The notes: generated by a model from the letters alone, not told the origin. Positions 5,148-13,802 are shown, numbered from the stretch's first letter. The stretch: 64,000 nt of DNA from Pseudomonadota bacterium (GCA_020161065.1 JAIUPH010000026.1:1-64000); one strand, 5' to 3'. Made by a program: numbers and translations.

Positions 5148-7754
5148 TCAGCTCGTGGCCTTCTTCGCTGCCGCCTTCTTGGCCGCCGGTGCGCGCGGCG
5201 CGCGCGGCTCGAACTCGAACACCACCTTGCCTTCCTTCTTGTCGTAGACCAGGAAGGCCTTGAACTTGCGCCGCGTCTTGTTCGACACGAAGCCGTCGAG
5301 CAGCTTGGTCTTGCCGCTGCTCAGCAACTGGTGCATGTCGTCGTGCGACACCGGCTGCTGCAGGATGATCTTGCCGGTCTTGAAGTCGCAGGTGACGTGC
5401 GCGCCCACCGCGTGCTCGCAGACGTACGAATTGCCGTGCTCGTAGACATGGCCCTTGCACTTGGGGCAGGGGCCCAGGCTTTGCTGGGCCGAGAAGTCGA
5501 CCGGCTCGCCGTCGCCCTGCGCGGCCTTGGCGTCGTCGCCGAAGTCGAACTCGAGCTTCCAGTTGTCGATCTCGTCATCGAAGGCCAGCTTCAGCTCGGC
5601 GGTGAAAGGCCAGCCGGCCTTGGAGCGAAAGCCCTCCAGCGGGCCGATCTTCTTGTCGCGGATGAAGGCCTCGGCCTCGGCCGTCTCGAAGGCGCGGCCG
5701 GCCGGGATCTTGGTGATGGAAAAGCCGCAGCCTTCGCCGCCGCCGCCGTCGCTGCCGGTGCAGGCGAAGCGGCGGTAGTTCTCCTTCACCACGCCGCCGC
5801 AGCGCGGGCAAGGCACGGCCAGCGTCGCGTAGTCGCCGGGGATGGTGTCGCGGTCGTATTCCTTGGCCTTCTTGACGATGCGCTCGGCCATCTTGGCGAT
5901 CTCGGCCATGAAGGCGTCGCGCTTCAGGCGGCCGTGCTCCATCTCGGCGAGCTGGTATTCCCAGTTGCCGGTCAGCTCGGGCTTGGTCAGGTCTTCGATC
6001 GCCAGCCCGCGCAGCAGCGTCATCAACTGGAAGGCCTTGGCCGTGGGAATGAGCTCGCGGCCTTCGCGCAGCATGTACTTTTCGAGGATCAGCCCTTCGA
6101 TGATGGCGGCGCGCGTGGCCGGCGTGCCCAGGCCTTTCTCGGCCATGGCCTCGCGCAGTTCGTCGTCGTCGATCAGCTTGCCCGCGCCTTCCATCGCCGA
6201 GAGCAGCGTGGCCTCGGTGTAGCGCGCCGGCGGCTTGGTCTGCAGCGCCTTCACGTCCACGCTCTCGGTGCGCACCACTTCATCGGGCTGCACCGGCACC
6301 AGGTTGGCATCTTCGTCCTGAGCTTCCTTGCCGTAGACGGCCAGCCAGCCCGGGTTGACCAGCACCTTGCCGTTGGTCTGGAAGTGGTGCTCGGCGGCGC
6401 CGGCGGCATCGGCCGTCTTCACCTTGCTGATGCGCGTGGTGACGAGGTACTCGGCCGCCGGGTAGAACACCGCGAGGAAGCGCTTGACCACCAGGTCGTA
6501 GAGCTTGAGCTCGATGTCGCTCAGGCTCTTGGGCGCCTGCAGCGTCGGGATGATGGCAAAGTGATCTGAAACTTTGGCGTTGTCGAACACGCGCTTCAGC
6601 GGCTTGACGTAGCCTTCCTTCAAGCCCTTGGCGGCGTGGCCGGACAGCTCGCGCAAGGGGCCGGGCAGGTCTTCGCCGGCGATCATCTCGAAGGTCTGCC
6701 TGACCACGCCCAGGTAGTCTTCGGGCAGGTGGCGCGAGTCGGTCCGCGGGTAGGTCAGCACCTTGTGCTTCTCGTACAGCGCCTGCGCGATCGACAGCGT
6801 GGTCTTGGCCGAGAAGCCGAAGCGGCCGTTGGCCTCGCGCTGCAGCGTCGTCAGGTCGTACAGGCCGGGGCTGCTTTGCGTGCTGGGCTTGGATTCCTCG
6901 CTCACCGTGGCCGGCTGGCCGAGGCAGGCCTTGGCAATGGCCTCGGCGTCGGCGGCGTTCCACATCCGGTCGGCGCGCTGTTCGGCGTCGTCGGGGTTCT
7001 TCTTCCACTTGGGGTCGAACCACTTGCCTTCGTAGAGGCCCGCCTGGGCGTCGAAGCTGGCGCGGATCTCCCAATAGTCGCGCGGCACGTGGCGGCGGAT
7101 CTTCTCCTCGCGCTCAACCACGATCGACAGCGTGGGCGTCTGCACGCGGCCCACGGTGGTGAGGAAGAAGCCGCCGTCGCGGCTGTTGAAGGCGGTCATC
7201 GCGCGCGTGCCGTTGATGCCCACCAGCCAGTCGGCTTCACTGCGGCTGCGCGCGGCGTCGGCCAGGCCTTGCATCTGCGCGTCGCTGCGCAGTCGCTCGA
7301 AGCCTTCGCGGATGGCCTGCGGCGTCATGCTCTGCAGCCACAGCCGCTGGATGGGCTTGGGCACCGGCTTGTCGCCGAAGGCGTATTGCACGATCAGGCG
7401 GAAGATCAGCTCGCCCTCGCGCCCCGCGTCGCAGGCGTTGATCAGCGCCGAGACGTCCTTGCGCTTGACTTGGCGCACCACGGCCGTGAGCCGCGACTTG
7501 GCCTTGTCGATCGGCGCCAGGTCGAAGTGCGGCGGCACCACCGGCAGGTGGGCGAAGCTCCACTTGCCGCGCTTGACGTCGTAGGCCTCGGGCGCCTTGA
7601 TCTCCACCAGGTGGCCGACGGCCGAGGTGACGACGTACTGCTCGTTCTCGAAGTGGTCGGCCTCCTTGTCGAACTTGCCCGAGACGGGCGTGAGCGCGCG
7701 CACGATGTCCTGCGCGACGCTCGGCTTCTCCGCGATGATGACGGTCTTTCCCAT
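5148..7754 (-). CDS. topB: DNA topoisomerase III
   Basis: The product has 868 residues. An N-terminal Toprim domain begins MGKTVIIAEKPSVAQDIVRA and carries the acidic cluster NACDAGREGELIFRL. The type IA core follows, with VGRVQTPTLSIVVEREE and the catalytic tyrosine in LTYPRTDSRHLPEDY, then GLGTPATRAAIIE. The C-terminal part has two zinc-ribbon-like modules (LAVPCPRCGGVV and LGPCPKCKGHV), ending in a Lys/Ala-rich tail. It relaxes negatively supercoiled DNA and decatenates replication intermediates. The length is larger than E. coli TopB (about 650) because of these C-terminal modules, as is usual in Burkholderiales. It is divergent from the SET-domain gene. Confidence 0.95.
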   Translation of the reverse strand: MGKTVIIAEKPSVAQDIVRALTPVSGKFDKEADHFENEQYVVTSAVGHLVEIKAPEAYDVKRGKWSFAHLPVVPPHFDLAPIDKAKSRLTAVVRQVKRKDVSALINACDAGREGELIFRLIVQYAFGDKPVPKPIQRLWLQSMTPQAIREGFERLRSDAQMQGLADAARSRSEADWLVGINGTRAMTAFNSRDGGFFLTTVGRVQTPTLSIVVEREEKIRRHVPRDYWEIRASFDAQAGLYEGKWFDPKWKKNPDDAEQRADRMWNAADAEAIAKACLGQPATVSEESKPSTQSSPGLYDLTTLQREANGRFGFSAKTTLSIAQALYEKHKVLTYPRTDSRHLPEDYLGVVRQTFEMIAGEDLPGPLRELSGHAAKGLKEGYVKPLKRVFDNAKVSDHFAIIPTLQAPKSLSDIELKLYDLVVKRFLAVFYPAAEYLVTTRISKVKTADAAGAAEHHFQTNGKVLVNPGWLAVYGKEAQDEDANLVPVQPDEVVRTESVDVKALQTKPPARYTEATLLSAMEGAGKLIDDDELREAMAEKGLGTPATRAAIIEGLILEKYMLREGRELIPTAKAFQLMTLLRGLAIEDLTKPELTGNWEYQLAEMEHGRLKRDAFMAEIAKMAERIVKKAKEYDRDTIPGDYATLAVPCPRCGGVVKENYRRFACTGSDGGGGEGCGFSITKIPAGRAFETAEAEAFIRDKKIGPLEGFRSKAGWPFTAELKLAFDDEIDNWKLEFDFGDDAKAAQGDGEPVDFSAQQSLGPCPKCKGHVYEHGNSYVCEHAVGAHVTCDFKTGKIILQQPVSHDDMHQLLSSGKTKLLDGFVSNKTRRKFKAFLVYDKKEGKVVFEFEPRAPRAPAAKKAAAKKATS

Positions 7755-7791
7755 GTGCTTGTGATCAGTCTGGCCCGCGAACGGGCGTGCC

Positions 7792-7797
7792 TACAAT
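7792..7797 (+). promoter_or_regulatory. Probable -10 box (TACAAT) of the SET-domain gene
   Basis: The string CTACAATGCC is a near-consensus sigma-70 -10 element in the divergent gap between topB and the SET gene. The -35 region (about 7768-7773, GTCTGG) is poor, as is common in this GC-rich group. A transcription start about seven bases downstream (near 7804) would lie after the most upstream possible ATG (7787) and before those at 7838 and 7856. Confidence 0.5.
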
Positions 7798-7855
7798 GCC
7801 GAGGTTCTCGCGCGCGCATGCACACACGCGCGCGCCCATGATTTCAATGTACCGA

Positions 7856-8362
7856 ATGAAGAAGACCGCGCAAGCGCCGCGCCGCAACAACCCGGCAAGC
7901 AACCATCGCACGGGCCGCCGCATCCAGGTGCGCCGCTCCGGCGTGCACGGCAAGGGCGTCTACGCGCTGCAAGCCATTCCCGCCGGCGAAACGCTGATCG
8001 AATACGTCGGCGAGATCATCACCTGGCCCGAGGCGCTGCGCCGCCATCCGCACGACCCCCAGGACCCCAACCATACCTTCTACTTCAGCCTCGACGACGG
8101 CAGCCACGTGATCGACGCCAAGGTGGGCGGCAACGCCTCGCGCTGGATCAACCACGCCTGCGAGCCCAATTGCGAGGCCGACGAGGAACAGGGCCGCGTC
8201 TTCATCAAGGCGCTGCGCGACCTGCATCCCGGCGAAGAGCTGTTCTACGACTACGGGCTGGTGATCGACGAGCGCTACACCCCGAAGCTCAAGCGCGACT
8301 ACGAATGCCGCTGCGGCAGCCCGCACTGCCGCGGCACCATGCTCGCGCCCAAGCGGCGCTGA
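7856..8362 (+). CDS. SET-domain protein (putative protein-lysine methyltransferase)
   Basis: From the ATG at 7856 the product has 168 residues: a short basic tail, then a complete SET domain. Seen motifs are GVHGKGVYA, LIEYVGEIITW, INHACEPNCEAD (the NHxCxPNC signature), GEELFYDYG and a post-SET zinc cluster CRCGSPHCRG. These bind S-adenosylmethionine and the target lysine. Eukaryotic members modify histones; targets of the bacterial ones are mostly unknown. In-frame ATGs at 7787, 7838 and 7847 are also possible. The first would lie at the probable -10 box and is rejected; 7838 is a fair alternative. The gene stands alone, divergent from topB and 16 bases upstream of the biotin ligase gene. 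Confidence 0.85.
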   Translation: MKKTAQAPRRNNPASNHRTGRRIQVRRSGVHGKGVYALQAIPAGETLIEYVGEIITWPEALRRHPHDPQDPNHTFYFSLDDGSHVIDAKVGGNASRWINHACEPNCEADEEQGRVFIKALRDLHPGEELFYDYGLVIDERYTPKLKRDYECRCGSPHCRGTMLAPKRR

Positions 8363-8378
8363 GCGCGGCGGCGCGGCC

Positions 8379-9206
8379 GTGACGGCGTTGCTGGACTGGG
8401 GCCTGGCCGCGCTGCAGCCGCGCCTGCAGCCCTGGCTGCCGGGATTGCGTCTTCAGGCGCTGGCCGAGGTCGGCTCCACCAACACGCTGCTGCTGGAACG
8501 CCTGCGCACCGAGGCCGTGCCGCAGCTCGCGGTGGCCGAGGCGCAGACCGCCGGCCGCGGCCGCAACGGGCGCCAGTGGCAGTCGGCGCCGGGCGCTTCG
8601 CTGACCTTCTCGCTGGGCCTGCCGTTCGCGCCGGCTGATTGGGCGGGGCTGTCGCTCGCCGTAGGCGCGGCGCTGGCCGACGCCATCGAGCCGCAGCCCG
8701 CGCGGCTGATGCTCAAGTGGCCCAACGACCTGTGGCTGGACGACGGGCCCGCCGCGCCGCCTGAGCGGCGCTGGCGCAAGCTGGGCGGCATCCTGATCGA
8801 GACCGTCGCCGGCGGCGCCGCGGCGCGCGCCTGCGTGGTCGGCGTCGGCCTCAACGTGCTGCCGAGAAACGATGTCGCCGACCTGGCCAGCGGCTACGCC
8901 TGCGTGCAGGAGATCGACGCCGGCCTGACCGCGCCCGCGCTGCTGGCGCGCGTGGCGCCGCTGCTGGCAGCCGCGCTGCGCCGCTTCGAGCAGCGCGGCC
9001 TGGCGCCGTTTGCCGAGGCTTTCGCGCGCCGCGACCTGCTGCGCGGGCAGGCGGTGCAGACCACCTTGGCCGGCGCCCCGCAAGGCGTGGCCGACGGCGT
9101 GGACGGCAGCGGCGCCTTGCGCCTGCGCCATGCCGGCGGCGTGGCGCTGGTGGCCAGCGGCGAGGTCAGCGTGCGGCCCTTGCCGCCGCCGGCGGCGGGG
9201 GCCTGA
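8379..9206 (+). CDS. birA: Biotin--[acetyl-CoA-carboxylase] ligase, catalytic form without HTH
   Basis: The product has 275 residues from a GTG at 8379. It lacks the N-terminal DNA-binding domain of E. coli BirA, so it is a monofunctional ligase. Biotin/ATP motifs are visible: VGSTN, AGRGRNGRQW (the adenylate-binding loop), LKWPNDLWL and LGGILIE. It attaches biotin to the carrier protein of acetyl-CoA carboxylase and other carboxylases. A small SH3-like C-terminal domain follows (about 225-270). Its TGA overlaps the ATG of the SPOR-like gene. In many Betaproteobacteria coaX (type III pantothenate kinase) is the next gene; it is absent here. Confidence 0.9.
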   Translation: MTALLDWGLAALQPRLQPWLPGLRLQALAEVGSTNTLLLERLRTEAVPQLAVAEAQTAGRGRNGRQWQSAPGASLTFSLGLPFAPADWAGLSLAVGAALADAIEPQPARLMLKWPNDLWLDDGPAAPPERRWRKLGGILIETVAGGAAARACVVGVGLNVLPRNDVADLASGYACVQEIDAGLTAPALLARVAPLLAAALRRFEQRGLAPFAEAFARRDLLRGQAVQTTLAGAPQGVADGVDGSGALRLRHAGGVALVASGEVSVRPLPPPAAGA

Positions 9207-9934
9207 TGCTGCGCGTGCTGGTGCTGCTGCTGGTCGTGGCCAACGGCCTGTTCTTCGCGTGGTCGCAAGGCTGGCTGGCACCGCTGTTGCCGCCGCGCAG
9301 CGACGCGCGCGAGCCCGAGCGCCTGGCGCAGCAACTGCGGCCCGAATTGATCACCGTGCTGACGCCCAAAGCCGCCAACGAGGCCACGGCCACGGCGGCC
9401 AACGCCGGTGCCAGTGCGGCGACCGGTACGGGCGCCAGCGCCGCCGCGCCCGAGGCCGAGCCGCTGCCGCTGTGCCTGGAGGCCGGGCCTTTCACCGAAG
9501 CCACGGCCGGCGCCGCCGAGCGCGTGCTGGCGGAGCACGGCGTGCCCGACGGCGGCGTGGCGCGCGAGCCGAGCTGGAGCCAGTTCACCTGGGGCGTGGT
9601 GATGGGCCGCTTCGCCGACCGCGACGCGATGCGCGCCAAGGCCGATGAGTTGAAGCGCCTGGGCGTGCGCTCCAGCGAACTGGCCGCGCCGCCGGCCCTG
9701 CTGCCCGGGCTGCGGCTGGGCAACTACAGCGACCGCTACGGCGCCGAGTCGGCGTTGGGCAATCTGGCGAAGAAGGGCGTGCGCAATGCCCGCGTGGCGC
9801 AGTTGCCGGCCGGCGCCGCGCAATGGTGGCTGCGCGCGGCGCGCGCCGATGCCGAGCTGCAGACGCGGCTGAAAAGCCTGCCCGGCGAGCCGCTGCGCGG
9901 CGGCTTCAGGCCTTGCGCCAAGCCGGCCACCTGA
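9206..9934 (+). CDS. SPOR-like domain protein, membrane anchored
   Basis: The product has 242 residues: an N-terminal membrane anchor (MLRVLVLLLVVANGLFFAW), an Ala-rich linker with AATGTGASAAAPEAE, and a SPOR-like region (CLEAGPFTEATAGAAERVL, then WGVVMGRFADRDAMRAKADE and LKRLGVRSSEL). SPOR domains bind denuded glycan strands of septal peptidoglycan, so a division-site or envelope role is plausible. The gene overlaps the end of the biotin ligase gene (TGATG), suggesting cotranscription, and is convergent with ureD. The match to the domain is by pattern only; the second half (residues 160-242) may be a second, more divergent SPOR-like unit. Confidence 0.65.
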   Translation: MLRVLVLLLVVANGLFFAWSQGWLAPLLPPRSDAREPERLAQQLRPELITVLTPKAANEATATAANAGASAATGTGASAAAPEAEPLPLCLEAGPFTEATAGAAERVLAEHGVPDGGVAREPSWSQFTWGVVMGRFADRDAMRAKADELKRLGVRSSELAAPPALLPGLRLGNYSDRYGAESALGNLAKKGVRNARVAQLPAGAAQWWLRAARADAELQTRLKSLPGEPLRGGFRPCAKPAT

Positions 9935-9989
9935 GCTGGCCTGGCCGCTTCGGCCGGACGCCGGCGGCGCCCTGGCGCGAAGGCGCGTT

Positions 9990-10901
9990 TCAGGTCCGCC
10001 AGACGCGCGGCGGCCCGGCGTCCAGGTCCCAGGCCAGGCGGCGCCAGGCGGCGCGCACGGCTTGCAGCAGGGCCATCGCCGGCTCGACGCGCGGCGCCAG
10101 CGTTCGCAGCACGAGCACGCGCTCGTCGAGGGCGGTGACACCCGCCTGCAGCGCTGGCAAGCTGGTAGCGGCCTGCAGCGCTGGCGCGCTGGTGCCGGCC
10201 TGCAGCGCTGGCGCGCTGGTGCCCGTCGCCAACGAGTCGATCACCGCCCGCGCGGCCTCGGTCAGCGCCTCGCGTCGTGCGTTGGGCCACGGCGTGCCGG
10301 CGGCGAACCACAGCGTGCCGCTGACCGGCTGGCCGGCCAGGCCCAGCGGGCTGTCGAGCAGCACGCGGTCGTCGCCGCGGATGCGGCCGCGGTCCAGCCA
10401 CACGCCGGGCCAGTGCAGGCATTGCGTGAAGCAGCCGCGGTCGAAGGCCTCGCCGGCGGCCGGCAGGCCCAGCGCCAGCAGGTCCCAGCCCAGGCATTCG
10501 GCGCCGGGCGCGAGGTCCAGCGTCACCTGGTTCTCGGCGCTGCAGCCGGCGTGGGCGATGGTCTCCAGCGGCAGCCATTCCAGCCGCGCGCCGGCGGCCA
10601 GCGTCAGCGTCGCCTGCTGGCGCGCGGCGGCGCCGTCGCTGCGGTAGAAGCGCGTCGCGCCCGGCGTGGTGATCAGCGCATGGGCGCCGCCGTCGAGCGT
10701 GGCGTCGATGCGCAGCGTGTCGCCGCCGACGACGCCGCCCGGCGGGTGCACGACCACGTGGTGGCAGATGCCCTCGCCTTCCGGGTACAGCGCCTTCAGC
10801 ACGCGCAGCGGGCCGGCGTGGCGGTCCTGCGCCACGGTGCGGTTGCCGTCGCGTCGGTAGTGCAGGCGCAGGTGGGCCTGCCAGCCGGCGGCCGCCGTCA
10901 A
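9990..10901 (-). CDS. ureD: Urease accessory protein UreD, orphan, with a 9-residue tandem repeat
   Basis: The product has 303 residues from a TTG start at 10901, close behind the permease stop. UreD hallmarks are seen: RDGNRTVAQDRHAGPLRVLK, LYPEGEGICHHVVVHPPGG, VVGGDTLRIDA, TTPGATRFYRSDG and GWDLLALGLPAAGEAF. UreD is the scaffold (with UreF and UreG) for nickel insertion into urease. Unusually, no ureABC, ureEFG or second accessory gene is near: downstream is a convergent SPOR gene, upstream a NitT/TauT-type ABC transporter. Residues about 226-252 hold three copies of a G/ATSxPALQA repeat not expected in the family. It may act with urease genes elsewhere in the genome. Confidence 0.88.
   Translation of the reverse strand: MTAAAGWQAHLRLHYRRDGNRTVAQDRHAGPLRVLKALYPEGEGICHHVVVHPPGGVVGGDTLRIDATLDGGAHALITTPGATRFYRSDGAAARQQATLTLAAGARLEWLPLETIAHAGCSAENQVTLDLAPGAECLGWDLLALGLPAAGEAFDRGCFTQCLHWPGVWLDRGRIRGDDRVLLDSPLGLAGQPVSGTLWFAAGTPWPNARREALTEAARAVIDSLATGTSAPALQAGTSAPALQAATSLPALQAGVTALDERVLVLRTLAPRVEPAMALLQAVRAAWRRLAWDLDAGPPRVWRT
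10144..10224 (+). repeat. Three tandem copies of a 27-base unit inside ureD
   Basis: The plus-strand units start GCCTGCAGCGCTGGC and occupy 10144-10170, 10171-10197 and 10198-10224. The second and third differ at the last base only; the first has several substitutions (AAGCTGGTAGCG for GCGCTGGTGCCG). The period is a multiple of three, so ureD stays open and gains 9-residue repeats. This looks like recent slippage expansion. Confidence 0.85.
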
Positions 10902-10904
10902 TCG

Positions 10905-11675
10905 TCAATCGGCCTGCGAGCCGCGGTGCGCCCAGCCGGTGGTGCGCTTCTCGACCCAGCTGAACAGCTCGTACATGGCCATCGCCATCGCGCCGATGGT
11001 CACCAGGCCGGCAAAGGCCAGCGACATGCGCTGCTGGCTGCCGGCGGTCTGCATCAGGTAGCCGATGCCCGAGTCGCCGGCCGTCATCTCGGCCAGCACG
11101 GTGCCGACGAAGGCCAGCGTGATGGCGATCTTCAGGCTGCCGAAGAAGTAGGGCAGCGAGCGCGGCAGGCCCACCTTGACCAGCACGTCCCAGCGCCGCG
11201 CGCCCAGCACGCGCAGCACGTCTTCGAGCTCGGGCTCCAGCGTCGCCAGCCCGGTGGCGATGTTGACGGTGATCGGGAAGAAGCTGATCAGGAACGCCGT
11301 CAGCACGCCGGGCCCGAGGCCGATGCCGAACCACACCACGAGGATGGGCACGATGGCCGCCTTGGGCACCGCGTTGAAGCCGATCATCAGCGGGTACAGC
11401 GCGGTGTAGGCCAGCCGCGAGCTGCCGATCAGGAAGCCCAGCAGCACGCCGACGACGATGCTCAGCGCGAAGCCCAGCATCGTGACCCAGAAGGTCTTCC
11501 ATGCCGCTTCGAGCAGCGGGCCCTTGAACTCGGCGAACTGCGCGGCAATCTGCGTCGGGCTGGGGAAGATGTACTCGGGGATGGAAAAGCCCATCACCGC
11601 CAGCTGCCACAGCAGCAGCACCGCCAGCAGCACGACCAGCGGCGACCAGCGCTCCATCGTCTTGGTGATCACCAT
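10905..11675 (-). CDS. ABC transporter permease, NitT/TauT type
   Basis: The product has 256 residues from the ATG at 11675 (MVITKTMERWSPLVV). Six membrane segments are predicted, with the EAA loop seen as LRVLGARRWDVLVKVGLPRSLPYF and typical TauC/SsuC features (FPSPTQIAAQF near the start; GIGYLMQTAG). It forms the membrane channel with the neighbouring ATPase and receives substrate from the periplasmic binding protein encoded two genes upstream. The preceding stop (ATPase, 11695) is 19 bases away and the stop is three bases before the ureD start, so the four genes form one operon. A longer open frame to 11765 overlaps the ATPase gene and is less likely. Confidence 0.88.
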   Translation of the reverse strand: MVITKTMERWSPLVVLLAVLLLWQLAVMGFSIPEYIFPSPTQIAAQFAEFKGPLLEAAWKTFWVTMLGFALSIVVGVLLGFLIGSSRLAYTALYPLMIGFNAVPKAAIVPILVVWFGIGLGPGVLTAFLISFFPITVNIATGLATLEPELEDVLRVLGARRWDVLVKVGLPRSLPYFFGSLKIAITLAFVGTVLAEMTAGDSGIGYLMQTAGSQQRMSLAFAGLVTIGAMAMAMYELFSWVEKRTTGWAHRGSQAD

Positions 11676-11694
11676 CGCGCGGGCCTGTGCTTTC

Positions 11695-12516
11695 TCATTG
11701 CGGCACCGCGATGCCGCTCTTGCCGTCCTTGTTGCGGAAGGCGCCGATGTGCCCGCGCAGCTCATGCACGATGTCGGTGAACTGCGGCGTGTAGGTGACC
11801 TCCAGGTCGCGCGGGCGCGGCAGTTCCACCTCGCGCCGCACGACGAAGCGGCCGGGGCTCTTGCTCATGCAGTACACGGTGTCGGCGAGGAACACGCTTT
11901 CGCGCAGGTCGTGGGTGACCAGGATGACGTTGAACTTCTGCGCCGCGTGCAGGTCGCGCAGCGTGCACCACAGCTCTTCGCGCGTGAAGGCGTCGAGCGC
12001 GCCGAAGGGCTCGTCGAGCAGCAGCATCTTGGGCTCGTGCACCAGCGCGCGGCAGATGCTGGCGCGCTGCTGCATGCCGCCCGACAGCTGCCACGGAAAC
12101 TTGTCCTCGTAGCCGCCCAGGCCGACGCTTTGCAGCAGCTGGCGCGCGCGCGCCTCGTACTCGTCGCGCCGCGCCTTGAAGCTGGAGCGGTAGGGCTCGA
12201 CGATCTCCAGCGGCAGCATCACGTTGCGCACCGTCGTGCGCCAGGGCAGCAGGCTGGGCGCCTGGAAGGCCATGCCGGTGATCTTGAGCGGACCGTTCAC
12301 CGCCTGGCCGCCGATCGTCACCGTGCCCTTGCTCGGCCGGCGCAAGCCGGTGGCCAGCTTCATGAAGGTGCTCTTGCCGCAGCCCGAAGGGCCGACGATG
12401 GCGATGAACTCGCCCTCGCCGACCTGCAGGCTGATGTCCTCGACCGCGTATTGCCCCTGCGCCAGCAGTTCGTCGTTGTAGGCGAGCCAGACGTTGCGGA
12501 AATCGACGAAGGCCAT
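11695..12516 (-). CDS. ABC transporter ATP-binding protein, NitT/TauT type
   Basis: The product has 273 residues. Walker A is GPSGCGKST, the signature is LSGGMQQRASICRAL, Walker B with the catalytic glutamate is MLLLDEPFGALD, and the switch histidine follows in ILVTHDLRESV. It belongs to the SsuB/TauB/NrtD group that drives import of sulfonates, nitrate or related anions, and pyrimidine precursors. The ATG at 12516 is 13 bases after the stop of the binding-protein gene. The substrate is not predictable; pairing with ureD hints at a nitrogen compound, which is inference. Confidence 0.9.
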   Translation of the reverse strand: MAFVDFRNVWLAYNDELLAQGQYAVEDISLQVGEGEFIAIVGPSGCGKSTFMKLATGLRRPSKGTVTIGGQAVNGPLKITGMAFQAPSLLPWRTTVRNVMLPLEIVEPYRSSFKARRDEYEARARQLLQSVGLGGYEDKFPWQLSGGMQQRASICRALVHEPKMLLLDEPFGALDAFTREELWCTLRDLHAAQKFNVILVTHDLRESVFLADTVYCMSKSPGRFVVRREVELPRPRDLEVTYTPQFTDIVHELRGHIGAFRNKDGKSGIAVPQ

Positions 12517-12529
12517 GCGCCGTCCGCGC

Positions 12530-13579
12530 CTACTTCTTCAGCGGCGGGAAGACGTTCAGCTCGGCCTTGGCCGGCAGGAACTGGTCGCTCCAAACGGCGG
12601 CGGGGTCGACGCGCGTCTTGGTGCCGAAGGCGTCGGACACCTGCGAGGCCATCAGCGACAGCCGGCCCGGGTTGAGCACGCCGAAGCCTTCGGCGCGCGC
12701 ATCGGCGCTGGCCACCACGTAGTCGATGGCCATGCGCAGGCGGCGCTTTTCCAGCGCCACGTCGATGATGCCGTCGCGCGCCTTCACGTAGTCGATGGCG
12801 GCGTCGGGGTTGGCCATCACCTCCTTGGCGCCCTTGCTGAAGGCCGACAGGAAGGCCTTGATCGCCTGCGGGTTGTCCTTGATCAGCTTGGGGCTGGCGA
12901 TGACCACGTTGCCGTACAGCTTGACGCCGTAGTCGGCGTAGGGCAGCACCACGATGTCGGCCGTCTTGACGCCGCGCGCTTCGAGGTTCAGCACGCTGGT
13001 GAACGAGAAGCCGGTGATGGCGTCGATGTCGCCCTTGGCCAGCATGGTCTCGCGCAGCGGCGGGTCCATGCTGGTCCAGGTGAAGCCGCTCACGCCGTTG
13101 GCCCTGGCGAAGATCGGAAAGGCGCGGCGGCCGGCGTCGAAGCCGGGCGCGCCGAGCTTCTTGCCGTTCAAGTCGCCGGGCTTGGCGATGCCGCTCTTTT
13201 TGAGCGCCAGCACCGCGGCCGGCGTGTTGTTGTAGACCACCATCACCGCCACCGGCTTGTTCGGCGCGTCGGGGTTGTTGGCGTGGAACTCCATCAGCGC
13301 GGCGAGGTCGGCAAAGCCCATGTCGTAGCTGCCGCTGGCCACGCGCGTCACGGCGCCGCCGCTGCCGTTGCCGGCGTCGATGGTCACGTCCAGCCCCGCG
13401 GCCTTGTAGTAGCCCTTGGCCTGCGAGGCCAGGAACAGTGCGGCCGGGCCTTCGAAGCGCCAGTCGAGCTGGAACTTGATCGGCGTCTGGGCCAGCGCGG
13501 GCGTGCTCAGCCAGGCGGCCGTGGCGGCGGCCAGCAGGCCACGGCGGGCGCGGCTGAACAAGGCGGGGCGGTGCGGCAT
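12530..13579 (-). CDS. ABC transporter substrate-binding protein, NMT1/THI5-like
   Basis: The product has 349 residues from the ATG at 13579, which has GGAGAA a few bases upstream. It starts with a signal peptide (basic MPHRPALFSRARRG, then AAATAAWLSTPALAQ), followed by the NMT1-like fold: FQLDWRFEGPAALFLASQAK, YYKAAGLDVTIDAGNGSG, and KSGIAKPGDLNGKKLGAPG. Such proteins bind sulfonates, nitrate, hydroxymethylpyrimidine-type or other small ligands in the periplasm. It is the first gene of the transporter-ureD operon and is divergent from the methionine-synthase-like gene. The open frame extends far upstream (to 14191), but the signal peptide and ribosome binding site fix the start. Confidence 0.88.
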   Translation of the reverse strand: MPHRPALFSRARRGLLAAATAAWLSTPALAQTPIKFQLDWRFEGPAALFLASQAKGYYKAAGLDVTIDAGNGSGGAVTRVASGSYDMGFADLAALMEFHANNPDAPNKPVAVMVVYNNTPAAVLALKKSGIAKPGDLNGKKLGAPGFDAGRRAFPIFARANGVSGFTWTSMDPPLRETMLAKGDIDAITGFSFTSVLNLEARGVKTADIVVLPYADYGVKLYGNVVIASPKLIKDNPQAIKAFLSAFSKGAKEVMANPDAAIDYVKARDGIIDVALEKRRLRMAIDYVVASADARAEGFGVLNPGRLSLMASQVSDAFGTKTRVDPAAVWSDQFLPAKAELNVFPPLKK

Positions 13580-13802
13580 CGGGGGTTCTCCGTGGAAATG
13601 AAATGAAGGGCGGCTTGCGGCCGATTCTGCAAGTTCCATGCGCGGCGCGGTCTCGGGGCTTGCACCAGAAGCGGGCCCCGATGCCCGCGGCTGGGGCAGC
13701 GCCGGGCCAAGAGGCCGGGATAGGAGGCCGAGGCTGGGGCCAGGGCTGGGGCTACGATGCGGCGCCGGCGCCCGAAGACGCCGACCAGGAGACCCTTCCA
13801 TC

